A stretch of DNA of 64,000 nt from Mytilus trossulus (taxonomy: Eukaryota; Mollusca; Bivalvia; Mytilida; Mytilidae): NCBI RefSeq assembly GCF_036588685.1, contig NC_086374.1:87910059-87974058 (forward strand). The letters are read 5' to 3'. Positions within the stretch are counted from its first letter, which is position 1. Every line of letters begins with the position of its first letter. The position numbers were made by a program, and so were the translations under genes. The notes beneath the pieces are model-generated. The model ran no database searches. It was not told where the DNA came from and saw only the letters and a list, made by a program, of their open reading frames with translations. Shown in pieces: positions 1 through 11,985 of this stretch.

Positions 1-79
1 TCTTAACTTTGTCCAAATCTACTAAGAAACTTGGTGTCGGAACATCAGAAATAGTTGCTGGCATTTTCTTATCTTCCAT
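1..79 (-). CDS. D-threonine aldolase/D-serine dehydratase-like protein, copy A, first coding exon (partial)
   Basis: Only the first 26 codons are in the window; the gene runs off the left edge. The start codon is at 79-77. The reading frame begins MEDKKMPAT and continues through [13 protein letters not shown], almost the same as the first exon of copy B at 21081-21259, so the two are tandem duplicates on the same strand. The family is a fold-type III PLP enzyme acting on D-amino acids; the PLP lysine would lie just beyond this fragment. An acceptor-like TTAG lies about 15 bases upstream of the ATG, and a probable noncoding first exon with a strong donor lies at about 4873. The body of the gene cannot be judged. 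Confidence 0.75.
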   Translation of the reverse strand, partial: MEDKKMPATISDVPTPSFLVDLDKVK

Positions 80-3000
80 GTCTTCTCAATAAAACTAATT
101 GTGTAGATTTGAGAAAACATTAGTTGTTTTCTGTTTCAAGATGTGTAATTCTAAGTCATGAAAATCAAGAAATAAGTGCGGGAAGTACAAGTACGCAGCC
201 ACATCAGTTCAGAATGAGACGTTCAAAACGATTCCTCGTGTATATTGTCATGCTCTCTGCACGAAAAGAACCCTCGCAACAACTATTTGGCGTGTCAGAT
301 AATGCTCTGTTGAAAGACAAATTTTCTGTCACTTTCTAATATAACCTCATTTTCAAGTGACAGTCAACAACGACATTCATCCAGCATTTTGTTTATGTTT
401 AATAGACGTTGCGCACGATATTGGTGTCACTTTGGAAATGTGGATTAGAAGGCGGGTTATTCAAAATAAATCTCTTATCCTATACAATAAATAGCCATGT
501 TATGCATATCACTCAAAAGGAAATAAACCATAGAAATCAATAACATAGATGATTTTGTGCTTCTGATATTTTTTAATGAAAAACTTTGCTCATTTCGATG
601 CCTATAACGTCATTTTAAGGGTGTCCCAATGTTACAATTTTATTTCATGTGCGTCTTTGAAATCCCACTGCGGAATCATTAGTAAGTAGAATGGTTAAAA
701 ATTTAACAAATGTATTGTTGACATTATACGTTATATGAAGTAATAGACGTTTTTAACTGTAAGAGAAGGAAGCTTGTCAGAAGAGTTTAAATAAAAAAGT
801 GAAAAAATGTCCCAATTAGCTACTCAACCCTAAAAAAAACTTTCTGTCTTCATTTTCATAAGATAAAACGGTCGAAAATGGCTTTCAATTATATCAGAAA
901 AATTATACATGTCCCGAAGAAGCTATCTGAATTCATCATTATGTAACTGCGGTCTTATTTTTAAAAAATCGTCATTTTTTCCGTGTCCAATAAAATGTCC
1001 CGATGGACAAAATAACACAAAAAATAATTCAGAGGCTTTTTACCAAACGAAATTCTACTATATCTCAAAATTTTAACACCTGTTTACTAATATGAATGGA
1101 AAATACATTTAATTTCCTTTAAAATGGAATGATATGAAATTTTTTTTGAGTTGCAGATTGAAAATTCGAAACGATCTAAGATGTCCAATGAAATGTCCCC
1201 GTAACCGTAATTTAACGTTCGCGTTATCATAACGTTAAACTGTATACGAATTTTCTTGCATATTTATCATAACATAATTTCTTGAAATGATCTGATCTTT
1301 ATAAAATAAAGTTCTCGTTAAATATGCATAAAAATACAGATCTGCATTAATTCATGCATATAAGATGGCGAAATATTTAACTCGGATATTTCAAAAAGAC
1401 AATGCCCCGGAGGTATAACTTTCTAATGACCACACTCCCACTTTACAAAAGCAAGATACATTCAAAAAGTCATGATATGCGATCAAAAGTAAGATCGTCT
1501 TAATTATCCTCCTAAGCCAGATAGTATCTGTAGTTCCTAGCGTTGCTATATCACATGAATGAATGAAAATTCTCACAAAAAATTTATGAGAAAAAGTACA
1601 CCTTATTGTGAACATTTCAGTAAAACGTGCAATCATTTTTTTTGTCGCATCGACTCATTTAACAAAACGTTTTATCAGAGAAATACTTGTATGCCATAAA
1701 CATTGCAATATAGCTAACTATAATTTTTTTATCTACGTTAATCGAGGGAGCGAAATTACCAAATTACAACAAACATATATATATATATATAAACATGTAA
1801 TTGGGGAAAAGAGACAGAAACAAGAAACGAAATATTTACAATTTCACTAGCAAAGATAGGAGACGTCTTCTGGCAGAGAGAACACAACTTTTAAGAAATA
1901 GAGAACAAATATTGTTGAAGGCCGTACAGTGACCAATAGTTGTTAATTTCTGTGTCATTTTGATCTCTTGTAGATATTGACAACCATACCACATCTTCTT
2001 TTTATATATTTAAATAATTTTACAAGACATCAAATTGTCATTTTGTGTTATTGCTGTAGACAATTTTTCGCAAATATTAAAAGTGGTTCATGTATCTAAA
2101 ATTTTGTTTTAATTCAATGGAATTTTGCATTTGCACCTGCTTAAAAAAAATATAACCATATAAAGAAGCAACTTCGAACATCTCTTTACTTTCACATGAG
2201 TAGAATATAAGGTCGACGTTTGAAACTTTCCGTGGAACAACGCGGTCAAAATCGTTGTTTTATTAGGAACGTCGTGTAACGCTAAGTGGCACCAATACCG
2301 TGCGTAACGTCTATAGATATTTCATATCTTTTGGACAGTTTTGTGGTGTTTCGTAAATTATACCATAGCTTTTGTTGAAACCCCCGGCATTAACCTCACG
2401 AGACGAAGTTTTAACCTATTGTATCTTTCGCTGTAAAAAATTGTGTATTTCATACATTTTTGTTTGTTTACATCGAAATCATTTTAATAAGAATCTGTAA
2501 AATAACCCTTTTCGGACCTTACACTTAAGGCTCCGCCTACTTTTTAAAACTAGCGCGGGCTTCAGAAACAGCGGGTATTCAGTTTGAAAAGATTTTTCGA
2601 CAGCGATGGATGTATCTTTACAGTGGTGACGAAAAACCTGTTAAAGATGTTCTGGATAAGGACACAAGAACTTTCTAGTACAGATTTCTTATATTTTGGA
2701 AGATTGCTGCAATCCCAAACTAACGTACAATTGAACTGCAAAGGGTAGGTTTTTTTAATTTTATTATTTGTTTTCAAAATGTTCGAAATGTTTTATTTTT
2801 TTAACTTAATGATTTTGAGGAAATTAACTTCACAAGAATCTGTCTGAGAGTTTGTATGAATTATGCCACTTTTAACATTAAACCAGAAAAGTCCATGGGG
2901 GAGGGTGGAGAAGTCCTGATCCCGCAATCCCGGTCTGTTTAAAAACACGAAATCCCAAAATCCCGAGGTTCCGAAATTCGAAAAAAAAAAGAATTCTCGG

Positions 3001-3197
3001 ACCCCGAAAGGTTCAATCCCGAAATCCCGGGCTTAAAAACACCCGATCCCGGAGTCCCGATAAAGGTCCTATCTACCCTTGCCCATGGCGTACACTGAAT
3101 AGGATTTTTAAAAAATCGCTCATTTAGAGCTGGGATCAAATGTATAATATATATTCCTGTTTAGAGTAAACAAACGCTATCTGATTTTAACGGTCAA

Positions 3198-3249
3198 ACC
3201 TGAGACTACTATAACACTATATATATACTGTGTTATAGTAGTCTCAGGT
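3198..3249. repeat. Perfect short inverted repeat
   Basis: Two 20-base arms at 3198-3217 and 3230-3249 are exact reverse complements around a 12-base AT-rich loop. It would form a stable hairpin; it may be a small foldback element. Confidence 0.85.
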
Positions 3250-4055
3250 CAAACATAGAGTATAGCCTCATGAAAAGTCTAGATCTCAGCAGTGTTTAAT
3301 AAACCGGGTGTGGATCAAACACTTTTAAAGTGGGGTAGGGCCATAATAAAAATAGGTTTGTTTGCCCAAACGCTACCTACCCAGAAAAAAGCTGCTTACT
3401 CAAATTCTTTTATTGTCCTTATTTGAAGAAGTTTTTTTTTAATCAAATAGGCATGAAGACTAATAAACATCAACAATTCTGATACTTCAATTTTTTTTTA
3501 AAAGAAAAGAAAATGACTACGTACCTACCCACTTATTCAACCTTTGGTAGGGTATGGGCAAACCAACATATTTTTAAGTGTGGCCTAGGGGTAAAGCATG
3601 CCAACATTTAAAAAATATTATTAAATAGATTATTTGTTTACCATATTTAAAGTTCTTAAAAAGGGGTGTGCTTCCTGTCACCCCCCACTATCACCTAAAA
3701 ACTAAACCGCCTTGCCAAACAAACGGTTAGATGTGATTCATGTACATATATCGAACTGTAGCTGTACAGTGGAGCCTATAGAAAGATTACCATTTAATTA
3801 CCGAAAATCAACATATTTTCAAACCTTTTTTGTTAGTTCTGGGAGCGAATCTTGGTTCATTTAAAATAAAGGACAACAGAGTTGGTGTATGTGGGTTCGA
3901 TTCCCACCCTAAGCAATCATTTATTTCAGCTGGTGCAAAGCGGGCAGTTTAGCTTAGTGGCCCCACACTAACTTTGTTGTTTCTATAAAAAAAATTCAGG
4001 CGGCCGCGTCGAGGTCTTGACATTTTTTTTCTTTAGAATTCCTTATACAACAAAA

Positions 4056-4086
4056 CCATGGTATAATTGTGAAAATTATACCATGG
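4056..4086. repeat. Short palindrome
   Basis: Thirteen-base arms (CCATGGTATAATT and its reverse complement) surround a 5-base loop. A third copy of the arm motif (ATGGTATAATTTTC) follows at about 4092. Confidence 0.8.
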
Positions 4087-4299
4087 ATAGCTATGGTATA
4101 ATTTTCGGTTATTGGGATTTATACTCGGGTTGCACTCCTATAGGTTACATTGTACAGCTATAGGTTAATGTTAAGTTATTTACGGCCTGTACATGTTCGA
4201 CATATTTGCCACTGGACGTTAATCAACCAATAACCAATCAATCTGGTTTTTTTAAAACACAGTATCAGTAAGATAAAGTCCATCAAGGATTTGTACAAA

Positions 4300-5070
4300 T
4301 AATTGACGTCTATATTTAATTAAACAATTAATTTCATGTATGCACACATAAATATTGACATACATGTCATTAAAGGAATAATTTATTATTTTAAGATTTA
4401 CTACGACATAGCTGGTTAAGAAGTGTGTGTTCACATACATATAAGACAAATGAATTGGGTTTCTCTTTATTGATAGTCAAACAAAGAAGACCGGTTAATA
4501 TGTACATGTATATGTATTTATGGTTTTATGTGCTGTTTACTACAAATTGAATAGAACGTTTAAGTGAGTTACAAAATAAAAATACAGCTTTATAATATCA
4601 AATCTCTGTCAAATATTACAATCGAGTCCACATAAAGAATGACTGAAAAATACCATAAGAAATACACGTACATGCATATATACATACACAGAGAATACAC
4701 TTATGTATATAAACTTGCTAGTCACTTCAAGTTGTATCAATGGACACACATAACATAAAACATATTACCGTTTGCTATAAATATTTGACCGTTGTGAGTG
4801 CAATAATTATAATCAGCAAAGCAAAATCTATATCTAAATAGAGTTTTTTTTAACTTAATTTGAATAACTTACCTGTCTGTGTTTATACGTAGACCAAGAA
4901 ACACCGGTCAGAGAAAAGTGATAAGAAATTATCAAGTTTACACAGAATATCTGAACGGTAGGTATTAAACCTGTTAAACCTACACAAAAGAATTGGTAAT
5001 ATCTGATAGACAGAAGACTTGAATAATTGTCATTCCACAGACACACCAAATATTAATTTAGGATTTATTA
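4300..5070. repeat. Segmental duplication, left copy (5' flank of aldolase-like copy A)
   Basis: Similar to 22745-23660 over several blocks, for example the stretch around GTATGCACACA (4335 and 22775) and the AGTGATAAGAAATTA block (4917 and 23591). Each copy lies upstream of one of the two aldolase-like first exons, so the tandem gene duplication took its 5' flank along. The alignment was by eye with indels; the limits are approximate. Confidence 0.65.
4873..4935 (-). promoter_or_regulatory. Probable 5' noncoding exon/promoter region, aldolase-like copy A
   Basis: On the minus strand the sequence ends in CACAGACAG followed by a consensus GTAAGT donor (exon edge 4873). The exon body TTTCTTATCAC is kept in copy B at 23560-23620, which also ends at a good donor. 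The acceptor would be the TTAG just upstream of the ATG at 79. The transcription start is a guess; the call rests on conservation between duplicates plus splice signals. Confidence 0.4.
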
Positions 5071-5166
5071 ACGGCCTTTGTTGTATTATTTTAGTTTTAG
5101 TTTCTTGTGTACAATTTGAAAATTAGTATGGCGTTCATTATCACTGAACTAGTATATATTTGTTTA

Positions 5167-5305
5167 GGGTCCAGCTGAAGGACGCCTCCGGGTGCGGGAA
5201 TTTCTCGCTACATTGAAAACCTGTTGGTGACCTTCTGCTGTTGTTTTTTCTATGGTCGGGTTGTTGTCTCTTTGACACATTCCCCATTTCCATTCTCAAT
5301 TTTAT
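5167..5305 (+). repeat. Dispersed repeat A
   Basis: About 140 bases starting near GCTGAAGGACGCCTCCGG and ending CATTCCCCATTTCCATTCTC. Near-identical copies lie at 12553-12692 (plus strand) and partly at 24551-24620 (minus strand). It has no coding content and is probably a small non-autonomous element or a retroelement tail. Confidence 0.8.
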
Positions 5306-5724
5306 TATTGGAGATTGAATTCAAATGCTAGCCGTACATGCCGTAGTAGAACATATTATACTATCCGGGATTCAATGTCATTTCTAAATCTGGATTTTTA
5401 TCCCATACTCAGTTGATACTATGCTTGTTAGTGTGTAATATGATTGAACTAATGGTTTTCGATTGTAAATTTGGACTCGTTAGAAGTATTTTCAATGATT
5501 TGCATTAATCTTCATTGGTCAAAGTCGACAAATTGGGGAACCAAAGCAAAATTGCGATTGTCATCTACAAGTTAAAAGATAAGTTTTAACAAACAAAATT
5601 TATGAATTGATCTGTTCATCTTTTAAACGTATCTTAAAGTCGCGAGTCTATGACTAACGTTGCTTAGCTTTATTGCTTCGTACTTTTTATTCCTTATATC
5701 ATTTGCCGTATTTCTTCGTTACTA

Positions 5725-6015
5725 CAATCCCCTTCCCTTTCATGAATGTGACCTACCGAATTAGACTATTTACTGGATTTGTTATAACATGAGCAACACG
5801 ACGGGTCCAACATATGGATCAGGATCTGCTTACCCTTCCGGAGCACATGAAATCACCCCTAGTTTTTGATGGGGTTCGTGTTGCTTATTCTTTAGTTTTC
5901 TATGTTGTTTCATGTGTACTGTTGTTTGTCTGTTTGTCTTTTTCAATTTTAGCCATGACGTTGTCAGTTTATTTTCGATTAATGAGTATGACTGTCCCTC
6001 TTTTAGTATTGAACT
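5725..6015 (+). mobile_element. Retroelement 3' tail fragment
   Basis: This block (AATGTGACCTACCGAAT, then a GAGCAACACGACGGG region, a conserved pyrimidine-rich stretch and CATGACGTTGTCAGTTTATT) recurs at 13630-13900 (minus), 36185-36420, 43195-43460 and 50050-50290. At 43.2 kb it directly follows decayed reverse-transcriptase sequence, so it is best read as the 3' tail of that element. The short open frame inside is hydrophobic only because the DNA is T-rich. Confidence 0.65.
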
Positions 6016-7380
6016 AATCGGTATATAGGGTGTTAAATTTGGAGGAGTATTTCAGGAGCGAATGTTTCTTGTAAAATGGCAATGATAGGGATTGTACATG
6101 GAAAACCCACCGTCAAATTCCAAAATACTTGTAACCGGACTATCTTACCTCATATTCTTCTGAAGAGTGCTCTACTATTTTTTAGGAAGCCGTCAGGTAA
6201 AAAAAATACAAGCGCGTCATAAGGTATTTTTTTATAACATTTCGACTAAAGCTTTAAATTTACAAGTTTGGAAAATTCAAATAATAACCACTTAAATGTA
6301 CTGAAATTGCGAATTGACTGGGATAAGATTTACCGGCCCAATGGTGTAAGTGTAGGACTGAAACTCCCTTTTAGAGTACAACCAGTACTTACTTTTATTA
6401 AAAATTCCCTTTCCGTTGATGGTAAGATAGTGAACAAGAAGATTGAAGTCGAGAATCTAAGAATGATTCATCAACAAGTGTAACATTTGCAGAAACATTC
6501 TTTTGTTGGTCTCAACATACCAATTATCCTTTACCCAGAATGTATGTATAGAAAACAGTGTGTTGACAAGCGGTGGCACATGACTTAAATCGAATGTTCA
6601 TGTCATGATGTAAGGAAATAGATTTCTTTAGCAATATGTTGACGAAGAAATATGTATTTTAAACAGTAATAAAGCTAAACGTCAATGTTGTTATATCCAC
6701 GGTCGGACGGTTCATGGTGGATTTATTAAGTGTTTCTCGTAAAATCTCTCTCCCCTAACAAGTACTTAAAGGGGTCTTAATGGGGTGTGTATTCTAGAGA
6801 ATAATGGCAATAAGTTCAAAATAAAGAGGGAAAAATTAACAATAGGCAAAAGAAAAGAAAAGAATACAGAATAATGAGGTGATAAATTATAAAGGAGGGA
6901 GAATAATCAATGGACAAAGTAAATATTAGTAAAGAATAGAGTAAATTGGTCTAAAAAATAATTTAAAGAAATGAAGTCCAAAATCAATAAACTCTTACAA
7001 TGAATTCATGAAAGTTAAATACGAGTTCACATATATATAATATGTATGGATTCTTCTTCCTTTGTTATTTGATCAGTGTATTGTCATATCAAAATTGTTC
7101 CATCGAGTTTGAGACAATTACACTAACCCCAGTATCAAGAGTCAAAGGTCGAGTATTTTTGAAATATTTGAACACAGGTCCATATTAGTGTACTTTTACT
7201 AGACTAAGTTTACTTCGTTAACTTGGAGAGAACGGAAGTAGATCGTAACCCTTGGCTTCATGCTGATGATAAATAAAAAGCCGATTTTAATCCATATATT
7301 TGTTGATTAGGAAGACATATCAAAAATAGAAGAGCTATTACGACAAACGACATAGATGAAGGTTATTTATTGTAAAGTAC
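6016..7380. other. Intergenic, no gene seen
   Basis: A 71-codon open frame at 6268-6483 has no family resemblance I recognise. The block around AAAACAGTGTGTTGACAAGC at about 6548 recurs at about 9723, so this is another dispersed repeat. Nothing else is supportable. Confidence 0.4.
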
Positions 7381-7397
7381 GTGTCGTTTTGATATGA

Positions 7398-7441
7398 GCG
7401 TCACTGATGAGTCTTATGTAGACGAAACGCGCGTCTGGCGT
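7398..7441 (+). ncRNA. Type I hammerhead ribozyme, intact
   Basis: Stem I strand GCGUCA, core CUGAUGA, stem II GUCU/AGAC with loop UAUGU, core GAA, short palindromic stem III ACGCGCGU, then C17 and stem I partner UGGCGU. All invariant core residues are present. Predicted cleavage falls between 7435 and 7436. Stem III can form only about three base pairs, so efficient cleavage may need a dimer. Confidence 0.88.
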
Positions 7442-7750
7442 ACTAAATTATAATCCTGGTACCTTTGATAACTATTTACACCACTGGGTCGATGCAACTG
7501 CTGGTGGACGTTTCGTCCCCGAGAGTATCACCAGCCCAGTAGTCAACACTTCGGTGTTGACATGAATATCAATAATGTGGTCATTTTAATAAATTTCCTG
7601 TTACAAAACTTTGAATTTTCGAAAAACTAAGGATTTTCTTATCCCAGGCATAGATGACCTTAGCCGTATTTGGCACAACTTTTTGGAATTTTGGATCCTC
7701 AATGCTCTTCAACTTTGTTCTTGTTTGGCTTTATGCATATTTTGATATGA

Positions 7751-7792
7751 GCGTCACTGATCGTCTTATGTAGACGAAACGCGCGTCTGGCG
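7751..7792 (+). ncRNA. Defective hammerhead motif
   Basis: Same stems as the motif at 7398, but the core reads CTGAT followed directly by CGTC, so the G and A of CUGAUGA are lost. Predicted inactive. Confidence 0.75.
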
Positions 7793-7834
7793 TACTAAAT
7801 TATAATCCTGGTACCCTTGATAACTATTTGTCTT

Positions 7835-8400
7835 ATTGTGTATCTTTTCTCGTGTGAGCTAAAATATCTTTGTTGTGTTTGTGTGTCTGATCTCTTGTTT
7901 TTAAAGTGTTTTTGTCTTGTTTTTGAGTACATTCTCCTTTCATGTACGTGTTTCTTTGTCTTGTTCTTCCTTGCGTTTTTCGGTAAGTTACATGTTTCTT
8001 TGTCTTATTCGTATGTCCGTTCTCCTATAAGTTACATGTTTCTTTGTCTTGTTCGTATGTCCGTTCTCCTATAAGTTACATGTTTCTTTGTCTTATTCGT
8101 ATGTCCGTTCTCCTATAAGTTACATGTTTCTTTGTCTTGTTCGTATGTCCGTTCTCCTATAAGTTACATGTTTCTTTGTCTTGTTCGTATGTCCGTTCTC
8201 CTATAAATTACATGTTTCTTTGTCTTGTTCGTATGTCCGTTCTCCTATAAGTTAGATGTTTCTTTGTCTTGTTTGTTAGTCTGCTCTCCGATAAGTTACG
8301 TGTTTCCTTTTCTTGTTTGAATTTCCATTCTCTTGTACGTTACATATTTCTTTGTCTTGTTTGAGTGTCTATTTTTATGTTACTTATGTGTTTCCTTGTC
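7835..8400 (+). repeat. 44-bp minisatellite
   Basis: The unit built on ATAAGTTACATG, TTTCTTTGTCTTG and TTCGTATGTCCG recurs every 44 bases (starts near 7982, 8026, 8070, 8114, 8158, 8202, 8246, 8290). Central copies are near identical; both flanks decay, and relatives continue to about 8790. The 85-codon open frame over it is a repeat artefact. Confidence 0.92.
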
Positions 8401-8404
8401 TTGT

Positions 8405-8512
8405 TTGTTAATATAAAAAAGAAGATGTGAAATGATTGCCAATGAGACAACTGTCCAGAAGACCAAATGGCATAGAACTTAACAACTATAGGTCACCGTA
8501 CGGCCTTTTCCT
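8405..8512 (+). repeat. Dispersed repeat B (GAAGATGTG family)
   Basis: It starts with AGAAGATGTG and includes GCCAATGAGACAACT and CCGTACGGCCTTT. Related copies lie at about 10394-10470, 13530-13625, 14562-14790, 26095-26290, 36917-37075, 38268-38330, 39320-39450 and 57895-57990. It is noncoding, probably a SINE- or MITE-like element; here it interrupts the minisatellite. Confidence 0.7.
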
Positions 8513-8799
8513 GTAAGTTACGTGTTTTTCCTTGTTCATGTGACTGTTCTACCTGTAATTTTAGTATTTCTTTATCTCGTTTGTGTGTCCGTTCTGTAGT
8601 AAGTTATTTTTTTCGTTGTCTTGTTTGTTAGTCTGCTCTCATGTAAGTTATGTGTTTCATTGTCTTGTTTGTGTGTTTGTGCTCCTTTAAGTTACGATGT
8701 CGTGGGGTTTTCCCGTTGTTCCTGTGTCCGTGCTACTGTTATTTAGGTGTTGCTTCGTCTTTTTTGTGTGTCTGTTCTCCTGTAAGTATTGATATGATG

Positions 8800-9955
8800 T
8801 TCTAGTATTTCTTTGCTTTGCATATGTATTGTCGTCTAGATTGTGATTAGTAATTTTCTGACGGAGGAAGTAAATCTTGAAATGTTGACTTAAAGTTTAT
8901 ACTTACTTATGATATCTAGTCATTTTCGTTTCATAATACCATGACATATATCAATGTTTTATACTAGAATATATACTACCAAGGGGTGTTCGATTGTTAT
9001 AAGTATGCACATTACTTTCGAACGTCTATATAGCAATATTAATTTACGTATATTACTTATTTCGGTATGCAGGTTTCTTTCTAGTTTTTATGTAGATTAC
9101 AGCGTTGGTTCTCCTGTTTGAATGGTTTTACGCTATTTATATTTAGAGTCCGTTATAGCTAGCTGGTCGGTATGAGCCAATGATAATTGGTGAAGAGCAT
9201 TCTTTGACCTATGATGGGTTCTTTTCAAATTGTGACTTGGATAGAGAGTTCTCTCATTGGCACGCATATCACATCTTCTTATATCTTTGATATCACTTTC
9301 AGGGATACACTTATCCAATTAATACATGAAAAGTTCGCTCACTATCAAACCATATGGCAAACTGTATTTAATCTATGCTAAGGCCAAAGAACTTGCTACT
9401 TAACAATAGTACTTTCGGTTATTTACAAAACCAACAACAGAATTGATCATTGCATATTTGTTATCCTTGTATCGAAAGTTATTTGTATGTCATATTGAAA
9501 GGGGAAAACCGGATATGTGTGTTAGTTTGCCATAGTCTCAATTATATTTCAAATGGTGTTCTTCTTTTTTAATTTGTATGCTATAATTTAATGTGTAAAG
9601 GCATAATGAACTGTATAATCAATGTTTCTTTAAGGAAACGCAGTATTCCACCGAGTCTGTTTAAATCACCACCCTTTGGCTGGTTTCCACATGTCAGTTA
9701 TCTTGTTCCCAGAATGTACATAGAAAACAGTGTGTTGACAAGCGGTGGCACATGACTACAATAGATCGAAAACATAGAAAATAAAATAAACATATATAAA
9801 AATCGCATGCGTTAAACGAGATGTGTATAGACAAATATTTGTTGGTAGGCTTACGACTTTACAAGAAAGATATAATAACGGCATCATTCAAATAGCGCAT
9901 GCATATGAAGTATATCTCTTCCAGTTGGTAATATACTGGATTAATGTATCTCCCT
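8800..9955. other. Intergenic, no gene seen
   Basis: AT-rich sequence with a second copy of the AAAACAGTGTGTTGACAAGC block near 9723. A 61-codon minus-strand frame at 9133-9318 was compared with the missing last exon of the aldolase-like gene and does not fit. Confidence 0.4.
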
Positions 9956-9956
9956 C

Positions 9957-10141
9957 GTGCAAAGCTCTGATTCCTTTCACGAATTTGGCTATACTTTTTG
10001 GACCTTTTGGATTATAGCTCTTCATCTTTTATATAAGCTTTGGATTTCAAATATTTTGGCCACGAGCATCACTGAAGAGACATGTATTGTCGAAATGCGC
10101 ATCTGGTGCAACAAAATTGGTACCGTTGATTTTATTAACAT
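9957..10141 (+). mobile_element. Retrozyme-like repeat fragment, family B
   Basis: About the last 185 bases of the family B unit found in tandem at 37081-37880 on the other strand. It contains an intact hammerhead at 10066-10109. An 81-codon open frame over it simply follows the repeat. Confidence 0.75.
10066..10109 (+). ncRNA. Type I hammerhead ribozyme, family B, intact
   Basis: Stem I GCAUCA/UGGUGC, core CUGAAGA (position 7 is free in the consensus), stem II GACA/UGUC with loop UGUAU, GAA, stem III AUGCGCAU, cleavage after C at 10103. Stems differ from family A by compensated changes, which argues for selection on pairing. Confidence 0.85.
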
Positions 10142-10529
10142 GATTAATGGATTTGAAATTTATTCATATAATTTTTCGTGCATAAATGACAGTTTATCAT
10201 AGGCCTCTAAAGGCTGGTTGGTATATATATATATATACATGTTAATTGACTGCTAATGTTTAAAATTGTAATATATTGTATTTCATGTATATGTACCAAG
10301 TTGTACTTTAAAATAAAATATCTATCTATCTATACTCAAGCTGGCTTTCAAAATCACGATTTTATTTATGATAGAGAGTTACTTACAATTAATATATATA
10401 GATATAGGAAGATGTGGTGTGAGTGCCAATGAGACAACTCTCCATCCAAATAACAATTTATAAAATCCGGTTCGTTTTTGCTCGACTGCGACATCAGGAA
10501 ATGATTATCTTCGGATAATTTTGATTAAT

Positions 10530-10900
10530 ATAACAATGGCCCTATTCCTGACTTGGTACATGACATTTTTAAAGGAAAAAATGGTGGGTTGAACCTGGTT
10601 TTGTGGCATGCCAAACCTCGCACTTTTATGGCCATGTGAAATACAACATCAAAATGACAACACAACACCACAGGACTACAAAATAAATAAATTACAGAAC
10701 ACAATTGACAAAGATTCACACGAACAACAGCCAACAAAAGGCAACAAGTTCAAAATTTGTATACGCCAGAAGTGCATTTTGTCCAAACAAGACCTACAAG
10801 TGACGCCCTGATACAAAAGTTTGAAAGCCGAAACAAGTTCAAAGTTGAACAGCATCGAGGACCAAAAGATCAAAAAAGTTGTGCCTAAAACGGAAAGGGT
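10530..10900 (-). mobile_element. Decayed repeat with retrozyme remnant
   Basis: The left part (around ATTCCTGACTTGGTACA) recurs near 13283-13330. The right part, read on the minus strand, keeps the hammerhead stem I pair GCGTCA and TGGCGT at 10763-10806, but the core (CTTGTAG in place of CTGATGA) is destroyed. Confidence 0.5.
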
Positions 10901-11009
10901 TTTCTGTTACTTACCAGAACATCCCTATTATTTAGAATAATTTATACTTTTGCAAACAGTAAATTTTATAAAATGACTATACAAAAGATGTACATGATAA
11001 AACTGAAGT

Positions 11010-11985
11010 AGCTTATTAATCTATTGCAATAAAAAATCATAAAATCTAATAAAACTTGTAGATTTAGCTAACTAAGTCCTTATATTTGTATAAAGTAACA
11101 TTCGTTTATAGTGGAAAATTGTTTTAACGTTGAATAAGCTGCAATTAAAAATTGCTCGCCGGTCCCTCTCTGTGATTACCATTAGATAACGCTGTTTTTT
11201 TTTTTTTTTATCTTTAATTAGATAACGCTGGTTCATTTGCCAATCAATCGAAGATGAATAATTCGATTATCGTTCATAGTCTTTTCCCAAAATGATGAAC
11301 GGTTCTTTATATTGGTATGTTATCATTTTAAACGTTTCAAATTTATTAAATTATATTGGTACATCAATGTTTTTGATACACCAATAACAAAATTGAAATA
11401 TATTGAATTGATACATTTTGTAATTATTCAAAATTATATCAGAAACGTAAACTTAATTATAAAAAAATAAACCTGTTAAGGGGAGAGAATACTCGCATAA
11501 CTTTTTCGAATTGGCACATAATACAACGGAATGTCACTCTTGCATACAACTGGCACATCAATAGAATTAATTAACTGTGCAATCGTCCTCCACCTTCAAT
11601 GATGATTCTAAATTATGAATATAACCAAAAGTTGTTAATCTATAGATAGTGAAGATTAATGAAAGCTAACCCACTGTAAAAATATTTCTTTGCAATTTTT
11701 TAAAACTTCCTCAGAAAAATGCTCGAGCCACTTGACTTTCATGGCTCAAAATTAACGTTTTTACACAATATTTGAATAAAGTAGTTAAAGATTATTCGCT
11801 TCTCAAAGTGTAAGACGCAATAAAATCGTATGCTTGCACCGTCCTACTAAAATACAGATTTAATTAAGCCCTGCACATTTCCACATTTCTTCGTATATTT
11901 ATATCAAAACCGGTTTTAACCAAATCACAAGTACGTGTTAAGATCCGACTGAATACATATTTCCCGATATGGTCAGGGAAAGTTG
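11010..11985. repeat. Segmental duplication, copy without insertion
   Basis: Aligns along its length with 45225-47697, for example TAGATTTAGCTAACTAAGTC (11060 and 45271) and ATTTCCCGATATGGTCAGG (11961 and 47671). The right copy carries a 1526-bp inverted-repeat element that is absent here, giving a natural empty site near 11135. It sits downstream of the last aldolase-like exon found and has no recognisable gene of its own. Confidence 0.85.

Larger units (their letters stand above)
80..4240. other. Upstream/intronic flank of copy A, no gene seen
   Basis: AT-rich sequence between the first coding exon of copy A and its probable 5' noncoding exon. I see no convincing protein gene; short open frames here lack family resemblance or coding character. 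It holds a short AT microsatellite near 1775-1790, a low-complexity block of repeated AATCCCG words at about 2920-3070, and two short hairpins listed separately. A GGTTCGATTCC word near 3896 resembles a tRNA B box but has no surrounding cloverleaf. Confidence 0.5.
7387..7829 (+). mobile_element. Retrozyme-like repeat, family A (HHR-body-HHR)
   Basis: A 353-base unit bounded by two hammerhead motifs in direct orientation, as in a linear piece of a tandem circle-derived repeat. The first motif is intact (7398-7441); the second (7751-7792) has lost two core bases. The body carries the conserved blocks CACTGGGTCGATGC, GTATCACCAGCCCAGTAGTC and CCTCAATGCTCTTCAACTT, which are shared with the arrays at 35.3, 37.1 and 41.8 kb. 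It has no coding capacity. Metazoan retrozymes with hammerheads are known from the literature as I recall it; transposition by other elements' enzymes is inferred. Confidence 0.8.

Noticed and set aside
124..339. 71-codon frame near the left end
   Set aside because: No family resemblance, no splice context and not conserved upstream of aldolase-like copy B.
2562..2777. Possible exon on either strand near GTAGGT donor
   Set aside because: Both strand readings contain stops close to the putative donor and show no recognised domain.
9133..9318. Candidate for the missing last exon of the aldolase-like gene
   Set aside because: The translation has no His-x-Cys continuation or family C-terminus.
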